Source of the DNA: Charina bottae
Taxonomy: Eukaryota; Chordata; Lepidosauria; Squamata; Charinaidae
DNA: 64,000 nucleotides
Direction: 5' to 3'
NCBI GenBank assembly: GCA_023362775.1
Contig: JALMGJ010000002.1
Coordinates: forward strand, 107,749,981 to 107,813,980
A program made the translations under genes and the position numbers. The notes beneath the pieces are model-generated. The model had not been told where the DNA came from. It ran no database searches and saw nothing but the letters and a program-made list of their open reading frames with translations. Within the stretch, counting starts at the first letter, position 1; the number at the start of each line of letters is the position of its first letter. Below, piece after piece: positions 35,142 through 46,621 of this stretch.

Positions 35142-36177
35142 CCAGGTTAGACTCTCAAGACTTCCATAGCTAATATCCAATTCTCATTTTAGTTATATTA
35201 TTATGATATAACAGTTTCATTATTGAAAGGTCTTATGATATTGTTTCACTTTTTAAGATTCCCTAAGCTACAAAATATTTTCAAACAAGAAAAGCAAATA
35301 CATACATTAAACTTAAACTTAAAAGTAGCTGGTAATTCATTTAAACAATGGACAAAACACCCCTGCCCTCGTGATATTCATTAAACTCCTTGGGGGTTTC
35401 TTCCCAACTCACTTCCTAGTTTTATAAGATTTGCTCCTGGACATCAGTTGGCTTCAGAAATTTTCTTGTTGTCGGGCACCCCAACATATTCTTTGGATAT
35501 GTTGATCAGAATGATCAGAGCTGTAGTGCAACACTTATGGAGGGCATGAGGTAGATGAAGGCTGTTCTTGAGAATGTCACTGGAAAAAAAAAAAACACAC
35601 ACAAATATTTTGTATATAATGAGCTAACTATTTACCATGAGATGTCCAAAGTACTGAATAAAATACTTACTTCTTTGTCAGAAGAAGGATTAAATCCAAT
35701 GTTTAGTGGTCTTAACCTAGCTTAGTTCCAGAGGTGTTAAATGGAGCAAGATAGATTTATACCCTCTGTTAGACCCAACCTATAGAGTCGAACAGCAATT
35801 TGCCATATCAAAAATAGTTTGAAGCATAGTCAAATGTGACTAGTTTATTCCATCAGACTTCCCAGCTGCAAATAATGAAGTGCTGGATACTTTAAGAAAT
35901 ATGGCAGACCAGATTTTACCTGACCCTTACAGGGTATAATGAAGCCTTTTTCTTTTTTATACAGGTCACCCATGTAAAAGGGGAACACAGGAAGTAAATA
36001 CATCAATCTTGATGTCTTTCACTCTGTTACACAAAATGTTATATTAATTTTCAAGAGGCTGTGAAGTATTAGCAGAAGGGAAAAGCAAATACAAACACTG
36101 ATCATTCATACATTATCTTGCTTTTATTCTTTATGTATATGATTCAGGTGTCTCTCTAGATAATGATAAAGGTATGA
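35142..36177. other. No gene seen
   Basis: AT-rich non-coding sequence with an A-run at 35585. Confidence 0.4.
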
Positions 36178-36209
36178 ATGTGTGTGTGTGTATGTGTGTG
36201 TGTGTGTAT
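36178..36209. repeat. (TG)n microsatellite
   Basis: Short TG dinucleotide tract with one TA variant. Confidence 0.9.
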
Positions 36210-36261
36210 TAACATATACATACAGTACTAACAGAGGACAATCAACTGTTTATAGTAGCCT

Positions 36262-36620
36262 CATCCTAGTATGTATGTATGTATGTATGTATGTATGTAT
36301 GTATGTATGTATTTAATCTATTTATATATAGCTGCCCATCTCACATATATGACTTTGTGAACTAAATAAAACACATGCAATATAAAAAGAAAAAGACACA
36401 GAAGCTGGAATCATACAACAATTGTTAACACAGCCAAGAGCTAGCCTCCAATACATACCCAGGGCCCGAGGCTTGGACACAAAACTAAGTTTTCAAGGAC
36501 TTGTGGAAGGCCATCAGGGTTGGGGTTAATCTGACCTCTGGAGGGATAAGATTCCAGGGGTTGGGTACCATGGCAGAAAAGACTGTCCTTCTGGGCACCA
36601 CCAGCCAATATATTAGTATG
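36262..36620 (-). mobile_element. CR1/L2-type LINE 3' end with (CATA)n tail
   Basis: On the minus strand a C-terminal ORF2 trace (PFCHGTQPLESYPSRGQINP in the open frame 36441-36650) has the WNxxPPE-like pattern of CR1/L2 ends, followed by a 3' untranslated part with GAGATGGGCAGCTATATATA and a CATA tetranucleotide tail (36269-36312). CR1/L2 tails are known seeds for microsatellites. Confidence 0.65.
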
Positions 36621-37935
36621 CAATAAAAATTCTTTATGTAGACTTGTCATGTCAAGTATCTGGGATGTTTCTGCTGAGTTTGATTAGGGAGACTGATAAT
36701 TTTCATTGTTCAGTAGAAAAAAGATTTTTGTAATGGTGCAACTAGCAACATTGCAAGGAAGAGATGAATTACATTGTAGAAAAACAACTTTGATAAGCTC
36801 TCTTTCTCCACCTATCAGGAGCACCAACAACAATCAGGAAGAAAATAAGATTTCAAATATCAGTTTGACTTAAGTCACATCACTTTTCAATGTATACTGG
36901 CTGAAACTGGTATAGTAGCACTCCTCAATCCAACTAGTAAGTATTATATATTTTCAGGTTAATTTATTTAACAGCTTAAAAGTTTGGTTGAAATGTCTAC
37001 TCTGCTATCAAACTTACCTTCTCAGTTATGCAAATATTTAGTCTTTTTAGAAAAAAATAGGAATAAGGAAAAGCTTACTGCAATTATTGTTGAAATCAGA
37101 ACAAGCTTCTACATGCAGAACATTTTCTCACAGCCAGTCAATTTTCTGATGAGGTTTCTTAAAAATCATATTCCTTCCTCCACAACTGATCAATGCTTCA
37201 AGTGCAATTATCCATCACAACAGCTGGATTTCCAGTATAAGTATCATGTATTGGCTGTATATTGAGAGAGCATCTTATTACCTTTTCTATCAAGAAAGGA
37301 AAGTAGCTACTTGTATATTTATTCATATTTCATTTTATACAACACAGTAGATTTAGAGGTGTGCAGAATACTGTGAGCTTGAAATGTTCTTAGCTTGAAA
37401 GAGTTGTAGGATTTTGTATTAGAACAAGAATACCATATATTCTGGAGGACTTTTCCCCCCACCCTCAAGAGAAATTGCAATTAGCTTGGGTATTTTTGTT
37501 TTTGCTTTGTTCTGTTTATTCTCCAAGCCAGGATAGTGTATTAAGCAATAAAACAGCTCTCACAGCTTCCATTCCTGCTGCTTTAGGTGCAGACAGGATT
37601 GCTAGTGAGGGAGAGGAAGGAGTTTGGAAGCAGATGTTCAGGACCCGAGGACCATTTTGGACATACGGAAAAAGACTGCCTAGTAGGTAAACTGACTAGT
37701 GTTTCAATATTATTTGCTATCAAGGAGTTAGATCTCATGGGCCTCAATAGTTGTTCATATGTATTCTCTGTGTGCCCTTTTTTTCAAGCAGGTTGCTGAA
37801 TGCAAAAGTGAACACTATGCTTGTGCATTGTAAACAGGCTTTCTTTTTTGCTGAGCACTGAGGTTGCCAAATGCTAAAACTCTATTTATTTGATTGCTAG
37901 AGTTTACAGGAAGATCCAAATACAGTGTTATGTTG
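36621..37935. other. No gene seen
   Basis: AT-rich non-coding sequence with no recognised repeat. Confidence 0.4.
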
Positions 37936-38020
37936 TTTGTCTTTATTTATTTACTTATGCAATGTGTACTTCACCTTTCTGTCCAAAGGGTACTCAAGGC
38001 AGCTAACATTTAAAAGTGAA
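37936..38020 (-). mobile_element. LINE 3' tail fragment (L2/CR1-like)
   Basis: Antisense tail reading TTTATTTATTTACTTATGC, then GGTACTCAAGGCAGCTAACA on plus, the usual form of an L2/CR1-type end in squamates. Confidence 0.5.
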
Positions 38021-38036
38021 ATACAAACATTTATAA

Positions 38037-38609
38037 CAATAGAAGAGAATATATGAAGCTCAGGGTTGAACTGTGGAGTCCTTGGTGCTTTCTGAGCTTG
38101 GTTGTTTGCTTGCAGACATTTCATTACCTGACTAGGTAACATCATCAGTGCTAGTGAGTGTGGGGTTTGCTCCCTGTTTATATACAGTAGCTTGCCCTGC
38201 CAGTGTTGGTGGGGGTGTGGTTTTCTCCTTGGTAGTTTATTTATTTTTATCCCACCTTTATTATTTTTATAAATAACTCAAGGCGGCGAACATACCTAAT
38301 ATTCCTTCCTCTTCCTATTTTCCCCACAACAACAACCCTCTGAGGTGAGTTGGGCTGAGAGTGACTGGCCCAAGGTCACCCAGCCAGCTTCCTTGCCTTG
38401 ATTAGGGCATTGTTATCTGCTTGTTTCAAACAATCAAGGAACTACCAAGGAGAAAACCACACCCACCCACTAACAGTGGCAGGGCAAGCTACTACATATA
38501 AACAAGGAGCAAAACCCTACACTCACTAGCACTGATGATGTTACCTAGTTGGGTAATGAAACATCTACAAGCAAACAACCAAGCTCAGAGAGCACCAAGG
38601 ACTCCACAG
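38037..38609. mobile_element. Foldback element, about 170-bp inverted arms, 11-bp TSD
   Basis: Left arm 38071-38237 and right arm 38440-38609 are inverted copies at about 90 percent identity by eye. Both contain AGTCCTTGGTGCT and CATTACC.AACTAGGTAAC motifs. Direct repeats AACATTTATAA at 38026-38036 and 38610-38620 bound the unit; the left side has 34 additional bases (38037-38070). The arm sequence resembles a repeat I associate with Penelope-like elements, which often form inverted structures, but this is not certain. The centre holds a SINE (minus). Confidence 0.7.
38238..38399 (-). mobile_element. SINE with LINE-like tail, inside foldback centre
   Basis: Minus-strand copy of the SINE at 15210. 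On plus it reads TTTATCCCACCTTTATTATT, AACTCAAGGCGGCGAACATA, then GAGTGACTGGCCCAAGGTC. It sits between the two foldback arms. Confidence 0.75.
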
Positions 38610-38620
38610 AACATTTATAA

Positions 38621-40454
38621 ACCTGCAAAATATAAAGTGGTGAGTAGTACAGCTTTCATTCTTTTTCTAAAAATAGTGTGGGCTAAGGATGATTGGAAAC
38701 CACTTCTTCAATCAGTTCATTTAGCTGAATCTGCTTTTCTTCTTCATCACATGCACTATGTATCCCCTACCCACCGCTCTTTACCTTGCATGGTGTTAAT
38801 TTCTTTTAGTTGGCAACACCAGGAAATTAAATCCTACTATTTTCTCTGACTTGTTAGGGCTAATTCTACCCCTATTTTAATTGCTGGGATCAAAGCAAAT
38901 ATCTCTCAGAAACAGCATCTTCTGTCAAATGGAACATTATGTCTTATTCTGTACTTCTGTTCTAATTCTTTTCCCCTCATCTCTGAGTTCTATGGCCCAT
39001 TGTTGAACCACATTAGAATGATAAGGCAATTTTTACGTTCTTTAGACAATGAGGGCACTTGACTCTTCCTTCAAATACAAGGGGGGGAAAAACCAAAGTC
39101 ATAAGCATCCATTTCCAATGACAATAACTCAAAAGTGATGAAACATGTATAAAGTCAACATATTGCAAGATTCACCAATTTGTACATGCATCACAATGTC
39201 ATATGCAAGACAATGAAGAACAGAAATTGTCATGACACTATGATGCATGTTTTGTCCATTGCACGCCTCAACTTGCCCACAGCCATGTATACTTATGACA
39301 AGGCATTTGTGCAATGACATTCACTACAATGTGATGTGTGCTCCTAGATCAACAGGAATTAGGTGTGTGGGATGGAATCTTCACAGTCCATCATCAATTC
39401 TAACAGGTAGTGTTCTGTTATTCCAACCAGAAGGTGGTTTGGAATTTATTGGAATCCAGTCAGTTAGAGATGCTATGTTCCATTCCTGAATGAGTAATTC
39501 AATGTCAAGTCTTGATTTAGTGCTTGGAATTCACAGTTGCATATGGATTACTTCTCTGTTATAGTTACCTAGGGCAAGTCATTTCCATAGCACAAGGTAG
39601 TACTATATATTCAATTAATTTTATTTTATTGTGACCTTTAAAACCATCATTTGTATTGCTGCCACTTACCAAATTTACAGAAATCACATTGCAAGATTTC
39701 CTGGAGTCTTCCTTTATTTCACACAATTATTTCAGGAGGTGTTAGCCTATTATGAATGTCATTTTGCTCATTACCAAATATACAGGTAGACAGGAAAAAG
39801 TCAACTTGCCTTCGTGTATTAGAATAACTTAAGTTGGCAAGCTAGGAAGCTGTATTAATTTCGTTTGATGGCAAACTTATTTTCCCCCAACTGGATGCAT
39901 ATCCATTCCAAATGCCATCTGCTTTTGATAGGCTAGTCATGTATCTAATAAGGACTTTTACAAATACTGATTTAACTAAAGCTAATATCCTTCATGTGCA
40001 GATTAATGCCAATCAATTTTAATAATGTACAGAACATCATGACAGAAATGTATTCCAAGTCTCAGTGATATTTCTAAATCTGCAATCCTATGAACATCTA
40101 TAGTGAATAAGCCAATTGCATTCAGTTAAATTTACTTATAAGTAGACATGTACATAATGGTTTTGTAAGTGAAATAACCTAGAACGTGCCAAAATAATCC
40201 TAATAACTGCTCATTTAAGATTAACATATGTAAAACTGCCCGGTAGGCCTACTGTAAGTATAATTAAATCTGAATTTATTAATTATAGTACATCGTACAC
40301 CAGTAAATAGGGATAAATCTTTTGTAATATGATCACATACATGAAGAAAAAAATATATCATTACTAGATTTTTATTGTTCATAAGGCTGTTTTGGAAACT
40401 AGCATTCAAAATTACATAATGATGTACAATTTGCATATCTATAAAGATTAACAG
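38621..40454. other. No gene seen; one old repeat trace
   Basis: Sequence at about 40080-40160 (GCAATCCTATGAACATCTAT, AAGTAGACATGTACATAATG) resembles an old reptile repeat. No exon recognised. Confidence 0.4.
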
Positions 40455-40665
40455 ACAGCCAGTTTGGTGTAGTGGTCAAGGCACCAGGCTAGAAACTGGG
40501 AGACTATGATTTATAGTCCTGCCTTAGGCACAAAGCCAGCTGGGGGACCTTGGGCCAGTCCCTCTTTCTCATCCCTAGGAAGGAGGTAATGGCAAATCAC
40601 TTCTGAAAAACATTGCCAAGAAAACTGCAGGATACAATTGAACGGATTTAAAAAAAATCAACAAG
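40455..40665 (+). mobile_element. Sauria-type tRNA-derived SINE
   Basis: Starts at CAGCCAGTTTGGTGTAGTGG, has the body GGTAATGGCAAATCACTTC, and ends CAATTGAACGGATTTAAAAA, the 3' end motif shared with Bov-B. It is nearly complete, with a small internal deletion. Confidence 0.87.
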
Positions 40666-40954
40666 ATATTGTGGATGTATTCTTTAAAATGCAGTGGAAA
40701 ATTTCATTTAGCTATTAAGATAAATGCCCAGGAACCTGATCACCAGGGTTTTGTCCCAAACAAACGTTAGTAAATGGATCTTTAGGTAGGGAATGCTCTG
40801 GAAATCTAAAATTTGCAAGTTCTCGAAACCTCATCATTCACCAGGTTTCACAGTGTTAATGTTTTAACATATATGATGTTCTTTAATGCTTTTTTTTAAA
40901 AAAAGTTTATTGATTAATGTGCATGTGGAATAGAATTGCACTTAACTATATTAT
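40666..40954. other. No gene seen
   Basis: Short AT-rich stretch. Confidence 0.4.
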
Positions 40955-41085
40955 AGAATCAAAAGCTTGAAGGGTTGGAAGGAATAATTCAGGTCATATG
41001 GTCCACCTGTAGCTATGTTCAGGAATCCACTGCTAAGCAGCCACTACTGACTTCAAAAAGTTCAAATAGGTTTCTTTCTGGATCA
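40955..41085 (-). mobile_element. CR1 LINE 3' end fragment, old
   Basis: Antisense of a CR1 tail: TATAGAATCAAAAGCTTGAA, GGGTTGGAAGGAATAATTCA, CCACTGCTAAGCAG. Highly diverged. Confidence 0.55.
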
Positions 41086-41974
41086 CCAAAAAATCTGGAA
41101 AGTGTGGAGGAAGAGCTCAGATATCATTGTCCTTTTCTGCATTTCTTCTAAGATGACTACATCTATGGATGGAGATGGAACAAGCAGAGCCAAGCAGAGC
41201 AAGAACAAGCTGAAGCTAGAGAGGTGGAGTTTTCTTTCACATTCTTCTCTGAAGCAAAAGCATTACCAATCCAGATAATTCCATTTGGAAAAATGGAGAA
41301 CAAACAAACAAGAGATCAAAACTCCTTTTGGTTAACAAAGATATTTCAAGGAATTGCTGATGAATAATTGACAAATGTATACCTACTGCTCTGATTAACC
41401 AAATGCACAGCTCAGGAAGAGTTCAGGGTTCTGATAATATTATCTTATAGAGATATCCTTTTGCAGTATCTGCCACTGCTTTGGGAAGACCCAGAAATCA
41501 GTGATGCAAATGGAAAAAACTGAGGGGGGATGACCACACAGTCTTAGCCTGGAAAGGTCATCCTTGAGCCCTTTTTATTCTCTGTTTCTACTAGAATTGC
41601 TGTATATAGGATATCATGGAAAGGACTATTAAAAGGGTTCCACTTTTCTTCAATTTGGGGTCCATTTCCCAAGTAGACATGTCTACCAGACTCCTCCCCG
41701 TGCTATGAAGATGCCATTGTTGACTGAAAAAGAGGAATGGTCCCTGCAATCAGTATTTTTGGCCTCTTGGCATGACAATAATTTTATATTTGCACAACCC
41801 TTGGGTCAAATTTCGGATATAGTTTAGAAAGATGAACAAATCATGGGATACCCTTGTTTGTTCTTCTTGGCCACTGAGAAACTTGGGAACCTTGCAGTCT
41901 TGGCAGAGTTGCTTTTCCAACAGATGTCCAGGTAGTTAAAATCTTCTTTTAAGTTTTGTAATCTTATTCAATTA
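41086..41974. other. No gene seen
   Basis: Non-coding sequence of mixed composition. Confidence 0.4.
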
Positions 41975-42162
41975 TCAAATGCAAGTAGATGAACAGGTAC
42001 CACTTTGGTGGGTAGGTAACAGCGTTCCGCGCACGTCATGCTGGCCACATGACTGCAGAAGCGTCTTCGGACAGCGCTGGCTCTTCGGCTAACAAACGGG
42101 GATGAGCACCGGCCCCTAGAGTCGGACACGACTGTGCAGGGGAAACTTTTACCTACCTTTAA
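41975..42162 (+). mobile_element. tRNA-derived SINE (330-bp family), 5'-truncated
   Basis: Contains the 3' half: AGGTACCACTTTGGTGGGTA, GGCTCTTCGGCTAACAAACG, then CTAGAGTCGGACACGACTGT and a tail of TTTACC type. Close to the 27247 copy. Confidence 0.87.
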
Positions 42163-42208
42163 TCTTATTCAGGAGGACATTATCCAGAATTTGGATGTCT
42201 GGTTTGGT

Positions 42209-42209
42209 G

Positions 42210-42256
<47 letters not shown>
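42209..42256. repeat. (TA)n(TG)n microsatellite
   Basis: TA repeats followed by TG repeats. Confidence 0.95.
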
Positions 42257-43559
42257 TCTTAGTCTTACCCAAATGCTCTTGATAAAAACCTCATGCTCAT
42301 ATTCCTGGATCTCAGTACATATATGTGCATCCTTCACCTTCCTTCACCTAGAGTGCTCTTCTTCCTTATATTTTGTCTGGCCTATTCAGAAGCAATAAGT
42401 TATACCCTTCAGCCCTTGCATTCCACTCATGACTTTTATCCCACCAGGTTTCAGTAATACCTATTAAGTGACTAGTGAATGCCTTCCTGCATTAAAACTT
42501 CTAGTTATTCCTGTTTATTTGAAATACTTTGTTAATTTGTATAGAGACCTTAGGACCCTTGGCTCACATAACATATTCTTTCTTGAATTTACATCCTTGT
42601 TATTGAATGCCTGCCAGGGGTGTCCAGAGGAGGGGGGTTGTTAAAAAATCAAGAAAGCAGATGCAACTGTGAAGCTGCCATCTTGACTTTGGATGCCCCT
42701 GGTGCCTGTATCCTTTCTGTATACCCCAATCAGTCCCAGTATTTTGTATCTTGCTATTATCTGGAATCCCCTCTACTTTCACACCAGATTCATTTTAATG
42801 CCCTCCAGATCAGGTTTCAAGGCACACTTTTGGAAAACATTCTTCCCAGTTCCCATGAGGTGCAACCTTTCATTTGCAAGAAATCCTTGACCTTGGAAAT
42901 GTGTCCCATGATCAAAAAATTCCAATTATTTCTGTTGGTACCAACTGCATGACCATTTGTTCATTTCCAGTAATTTTCCCTCTCTTCTTGCACCATATCC
43001 TTTAATAGGAAAGAGTGATGAAAACATCACCACAAACCTCCCAACTTCCTGCCCGGCACTTTTTTTGGAAAATTGCTGTATTAATTAGTTGTGAAAAGAT
43101 CAAAAAGAGGACCTCAGCACCTTAAAGACGAACACATTTTTTTTCCTGAAGATCTGTGGGTAGTTTTAGGACATGTGAATACTGAGAGGGAACTAAAATG
43201 AAGAAGAATATAACTACAGTATGTGGTTAACGATTATTTACTCAATCAGTTATTGATAATATTACACATGTTGATCCTAGTAAATTAATGCAGTATGATA
43301 AAAGCAACAGCCATAAGAAGATTTATACAATTTACCTTCATCGTTGGGTTTCTCATCCAGATTAATCTCCAGCTGAAAGCAGACGCATGAAAGCACTGAA
43401 CACAGAGAGGTGCCGAATAAAGATATTCTTACAGTGTTAACATTCACTAGAGTTATTTGGGGTAATTCTAGGTTAATTATGTATTAGGGGGTTTAAAATA
43501 TATATTTAAATCTTCCCCCTCAATCTTATTCCAAATCCTTATCCGCTGCTTCCTTTTAT
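42257..43559. other. No gene seen
   Basis: Mixed non-coding sequence. The 110-codon frame at 42620-42952 shows no motif and has no support. Confidence 0.4.
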
Positions 43560-43880
43560 GCCACATGAAGAGATTGGGAAAATTTAGCTTTGTTAAGAAA
43601 AGGGAGAGGGTGGATCTGATAGCATGCTTCAAAGACCTGAAAGGCTGTTATACAGAAGACGGACAATATCTAAACACTATCATTCCAGAATTCAGCACAT
43701 GAAAGTCCATAAAATATTACATTAAAAAAAAATCTTCCTAAGAGTATTTTAACAGTGGAACTATTTAGTCAGAGCAAATGTAGAATATGTCCAAGTGGGA
43801 GGTTAGAGAAACATCTAACAGGAACGTTTGAATATGGATTCATGCATTGAAAAGATCTCTTCCAAATTGATCATTCTAGG
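43560..43880 (+). mobile_element. CR1 LINE 3' region fragment, old
   Basis: Reads like the sense strand of a CR1-type 3' region: GGGTGGATCTGATAGCATGC, TCAAAGACCTGAAAGGCTGT, and CAGTGGAACTATTTAGTCAG. It is much diverged and lacks the tail. Confidence 0.5.
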
Positions 43881-45464
43881 TTTATAGTAAGGAAGATTTA
43901 ACAGTAAATCAGGTTGCAACCCATGCTGAACTAATGTGTAGTGAGGGAAGGAACAGAAAAACCAGTTGAGCCTCTTTTGGTATCCTTCAGACATTTGCCA
44001 TATGCGGTACCTCTATCATATTCTTTCCTGGCCTTTTTGTGCTTCAGAAGAGATATATATCCAATACAAATCAATAGACTGTTGTAAATTCCACATTGAT
44101 TTCTCCTTGAAAATTCTTCTAAGATCACATTGTACCTGGCCCTTCATTATAGACAGAAGACACATGCACCACTAAGTGTCGCTATTAACAGTCCGTTCTT
44201 TCCTCTGTTGAACCATATTTGCAACAGGGAGTATGAGAATATATTCCCAAGCAGCACCAGTTGCTTGTTCTCCTCTCATTTCAAGAGTGCTAATTGCCAA
44301 ATTTACACTATCAGCTGCATCCCTGCAATCCAGAGTTGAAGCTACAAATGGTAAATAATATGTTAAAGATGTAAGATATTTAGCCCAGGGAAATTGAAGA
44401 GCTGCCACTATTTTATTAATTAGCCTACAGTGTCATGCACAGCCAGTCAGTTTATTATTATTTCTTAAGAAAGCATTATAAGTATCTGTCTCATTAGAGA
44501 GCAGAAATAGCAGACAGATTAATGCACATATGCTCCCACATTAATTAGAAAATCAGATTTCTCACAAGATTGATAATTTGATAGCAACAATTGTAGTAGC
44601 AATTAATTGGCTCTTGTACTAGGCTCCTGATGAGGCATGCAAAAGCAAAAGCACATTGAGACCCAACATACTCTGGACCTAAGAAAGGAGCATCTACAGC
44701 ACAAGATAAATTGCCTCTCCACGGGAGCCTGCACAGTGTTTCTGCAATAATATTCCACTGTGTATATTCTCTCTCTCATTGAAGCCAAGAACAGGAGAGG
44801 GGGGGATCCAGATATCATTAAGGTTAACTTCTGATTTTTTTAAAAAATGTAATTAAACAGACAAAGGTCCTAATCAAGAAAACAAGCAATCAACACTCAA
44901 AATGTCCTTAATAATTGGAAGATGCTAAGAAAATAAGAGGGAGAGAAAATAACTATTCAAATTATCAGCTCTGCTGACATTTAATACATTCATATTTAAA
45001 AAGTGACATTTAGCTAACTAAATGATGCAAATGAGAGCTACATTTACAGAAGTTTGAAAAAACAACTTCTGATCTCTGGTATTTTCCTATACAGTGGAAT
45101 GTCTTCAATCTATCAGCCACAGTAAAACGAGACCAAAAAAAACAACTCCTATGATATCTGTTCATTTTCTATTATGTTTCTTGTTGATTATTCCAGCATT
45201 CTTTGTTCATTTTTCCACCTGTACAGTGATTTAAAACTCCCAAGTAATTAGCCTTACCATAATTGAAAATCTTCAAGTTGGAATAGACGGTTATTTCAAC
45301 TGGAGCATTCACTATGTAGGAAAATGTCAAAACGTATCAGTGCCTGTTTGTTTTTTTAATCTATGTATGCTCATTGAAGAAAACATACCAAATAATATAG
45401 CATGATTTCACTGCCTCAAATACAGCCATGTACATGAACTGAATGTTTGATGGCAGGATCCTGC
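43881..45464. other. No gene seen; high-complexity sequence
   Basis: No repeat recognised in 44400-45464, and several AATTA/TAATTA motifs occur. It could hold a conserved non-coding element. The open frames at 44172-44408 and 44603-44818 (minus) have no motif. Confidence 0.35.
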
Positions 45465-45824
45465 TGTTAGGGTACAAGAGGGCTTTACTCCTATAGCACT
45501 ACTACTACTGAAGCAGGCAGGCCATAATCATAATAGCTGCTAGGCCTGTGTTCTGCTCCATTCCTCTGATATCTAATCAAATCCAATCAAACACATATCC
45601 TCTTGGCTAAGTGCTTTTAACCACATCCTGACCTTTGTAACAGAACGCCATGGGCTCTTGAAAGTTCCTTAAAATGCTACAGATGGTGTACGATAAGTTC
45701 CCCTTTTGGTATCCTGTTTTGAAGTTCTATGTCTGAACAATCTGTCTGGAACAAGCTGAGTTATGATATTTTTAGACACCACCTGCTGATATGTCATATC
45801 CTGATTGTAATTAATTACAAACCC

Positions 45825-45832
45825 TATAAAAG
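45825..45832 (+). promoter_or_regulatory. TATA box of LTR promoter
   Basis: TATAAAAG, about 25-30 bases upstream of the expected start near 45855. Confidence 0.8.
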
Positions 45833-45837
45833 ATTAG

Positions 45838-45856
45838 CCCTGGGTGTAGCCCAGGG
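45838..45856 (+). promoter_or_regulatory. Hairpin at the LTR U3/R border
   Basis: CCCTGGG, TGTAG, CCCAGGG: a perfect 7-bp stem with a 5-nt loop at or just before the predicted RNA start. Role unknown. Confidence 0.7.
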
Positions 45857-45895
45857 TTCAGACTTTGCCAAATTATTACTCTGAACCTTGCTAGC

Positions 45896-45901
45896 AATAA
45901 A
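45896..45901 (+). terminator. LTR polyadenylation signal
   Basis: AATAAA about 70 bases after the TATA box, with a TG/CT-rich stretch after it, as usual at the R region of a short-R retrovirus. Confidence 0.75.
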
Positions 45902-45970
45902 CCTGTCTTCTCTACCTCGCTGGTCTCGCGTCCTGATTAATTGGGAAGGTGAGTTTTCCCGCTACATTTC

Positions 45971-45988
45971 TGGTGACCACGGCAGGAC
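45971..45988 (+). promoter_or_regulatory. Primer-binding site, tRNA-Arg-like
   Basis: TGGTGACCACGGCAGGAC, four bases after the LTR end. From memory about 14 of 18 bases match the 3' end of a vertebrate tRNA-Arg (TCG/CCG type). HERV-R uses tRNA-Arg, in keeping with the env type. The mismatches make this tentative. Confidence 0.6.
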
Positions 45989-46203
45989 ACGACGGGGCCC
46001 TGAGGCCCCTCTGGAGGGTCACCACGCTCACAGGGATTTGGTAAGTCAAGGGGAATTTCCCAGGCGCCATCGGACGTGTTGTTCCGAGGGACTTCCCAGT
46101 GATGCCAGCTCCCTGTGGCGCCGGCTGACGCCTTCAAGAACCACTTGCGAGGATCTGAGACCAGGCAGAACCCCAGCGCTGGAAGGCGAGGAAACAAGCC
46201 CTG

Positions 46204-46212
46204 CAGGTGAGT
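46204..46212 (+). promoter_or_regulatory. Leader splice donor
   Basis: CAG|GTGAGT is a perfect consensus donor upstream of gag, suitable for making the env message. A second near-perfect donor, AAG|GTGAGT, lies in U5 at 45946-45954. Confidence 0.75.
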
Positions 46213-46413
46213 ATTGGGGAAGGGAGCTCCCACAGAGAACGACTCAAGACGACGGGAGGGGTTGATCACCCCTGAGGTGAACAGGGGCCAGGGGTGGCCG
46301 GCTGCGGTTCCTCGAAAAAATCCCTATTGAGTCGGGGATGTACCGGTGAGACCGAGGTGAAAGGAGGGGAGGTTACGTGTTGTGATTGCTGTGTGAATGT
46401 TCGCTGCGTTTTC

Positions 46414-46501
46414 CAACGGTGACCGTTGAGTGTCCGGCACCTTGGGCCAGTGAGAAGCGAGTGGAGTCTGCAGTTCCCAGTGGAGACTGTGAGTGTCCGG
46501 C
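46414..46501 (+). promoter_or_regulatory. Leader palindrome and duplicated motif
   Basis: CAACGGT-G-ACCGTTG (46414-46428) is a perfect odd palindrome and could serve as a dimer-initiation element. GAGTGTCCGGC occurs at 46428-46438 and again at 46491-46501. Both lie between the splice donor and gag, where packaging signals usually lie. Confidence 0.5.
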
Positions 46502-46621
46502 TCCCTGGGTCAGGCTTGAGAGCATGACTAGTCCCTCTGCGTTATCCCGAGAGTGAAGGACCCCTTACCTCCCTCTCAAACCCCCTTCCCTTATTGTCTT
46601 GTCTGGTGCCCTGGGAGGAAT

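Larger units (their letters stand above)
45465..45966 (+). promoter_or_regulatory. 5' LTR of the provirus (502 bp)
   Basis: Boundaries are inferred: the left from TGTTAG at 45465 and the right from GCTACA at 45966, which is followed after four bases by the primer-binding site. TATAAAAG lies at 45825-45832 and AATAAA at 45896-45901, so R starts near 45855 and ends shortly after 45915. A perfect 7-bp hairpin lies at 45838-45856. The length fits gammaretroviral LTRs. The left edge cannot be verified because no second LTR is present. Confidence 0.8.

Noticed and set aside
44172..44818. Open frames on minus strand as host exons
   Set aside because: Checked for motifs and splice sites; none convincing.
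45888..46265. 125-codon open frame across the LTR end and leader
   Set aside because: It crosses the LTR boundary and primer site and has no signal peptide or gag-like content, so a glyco-gag role is not supported.
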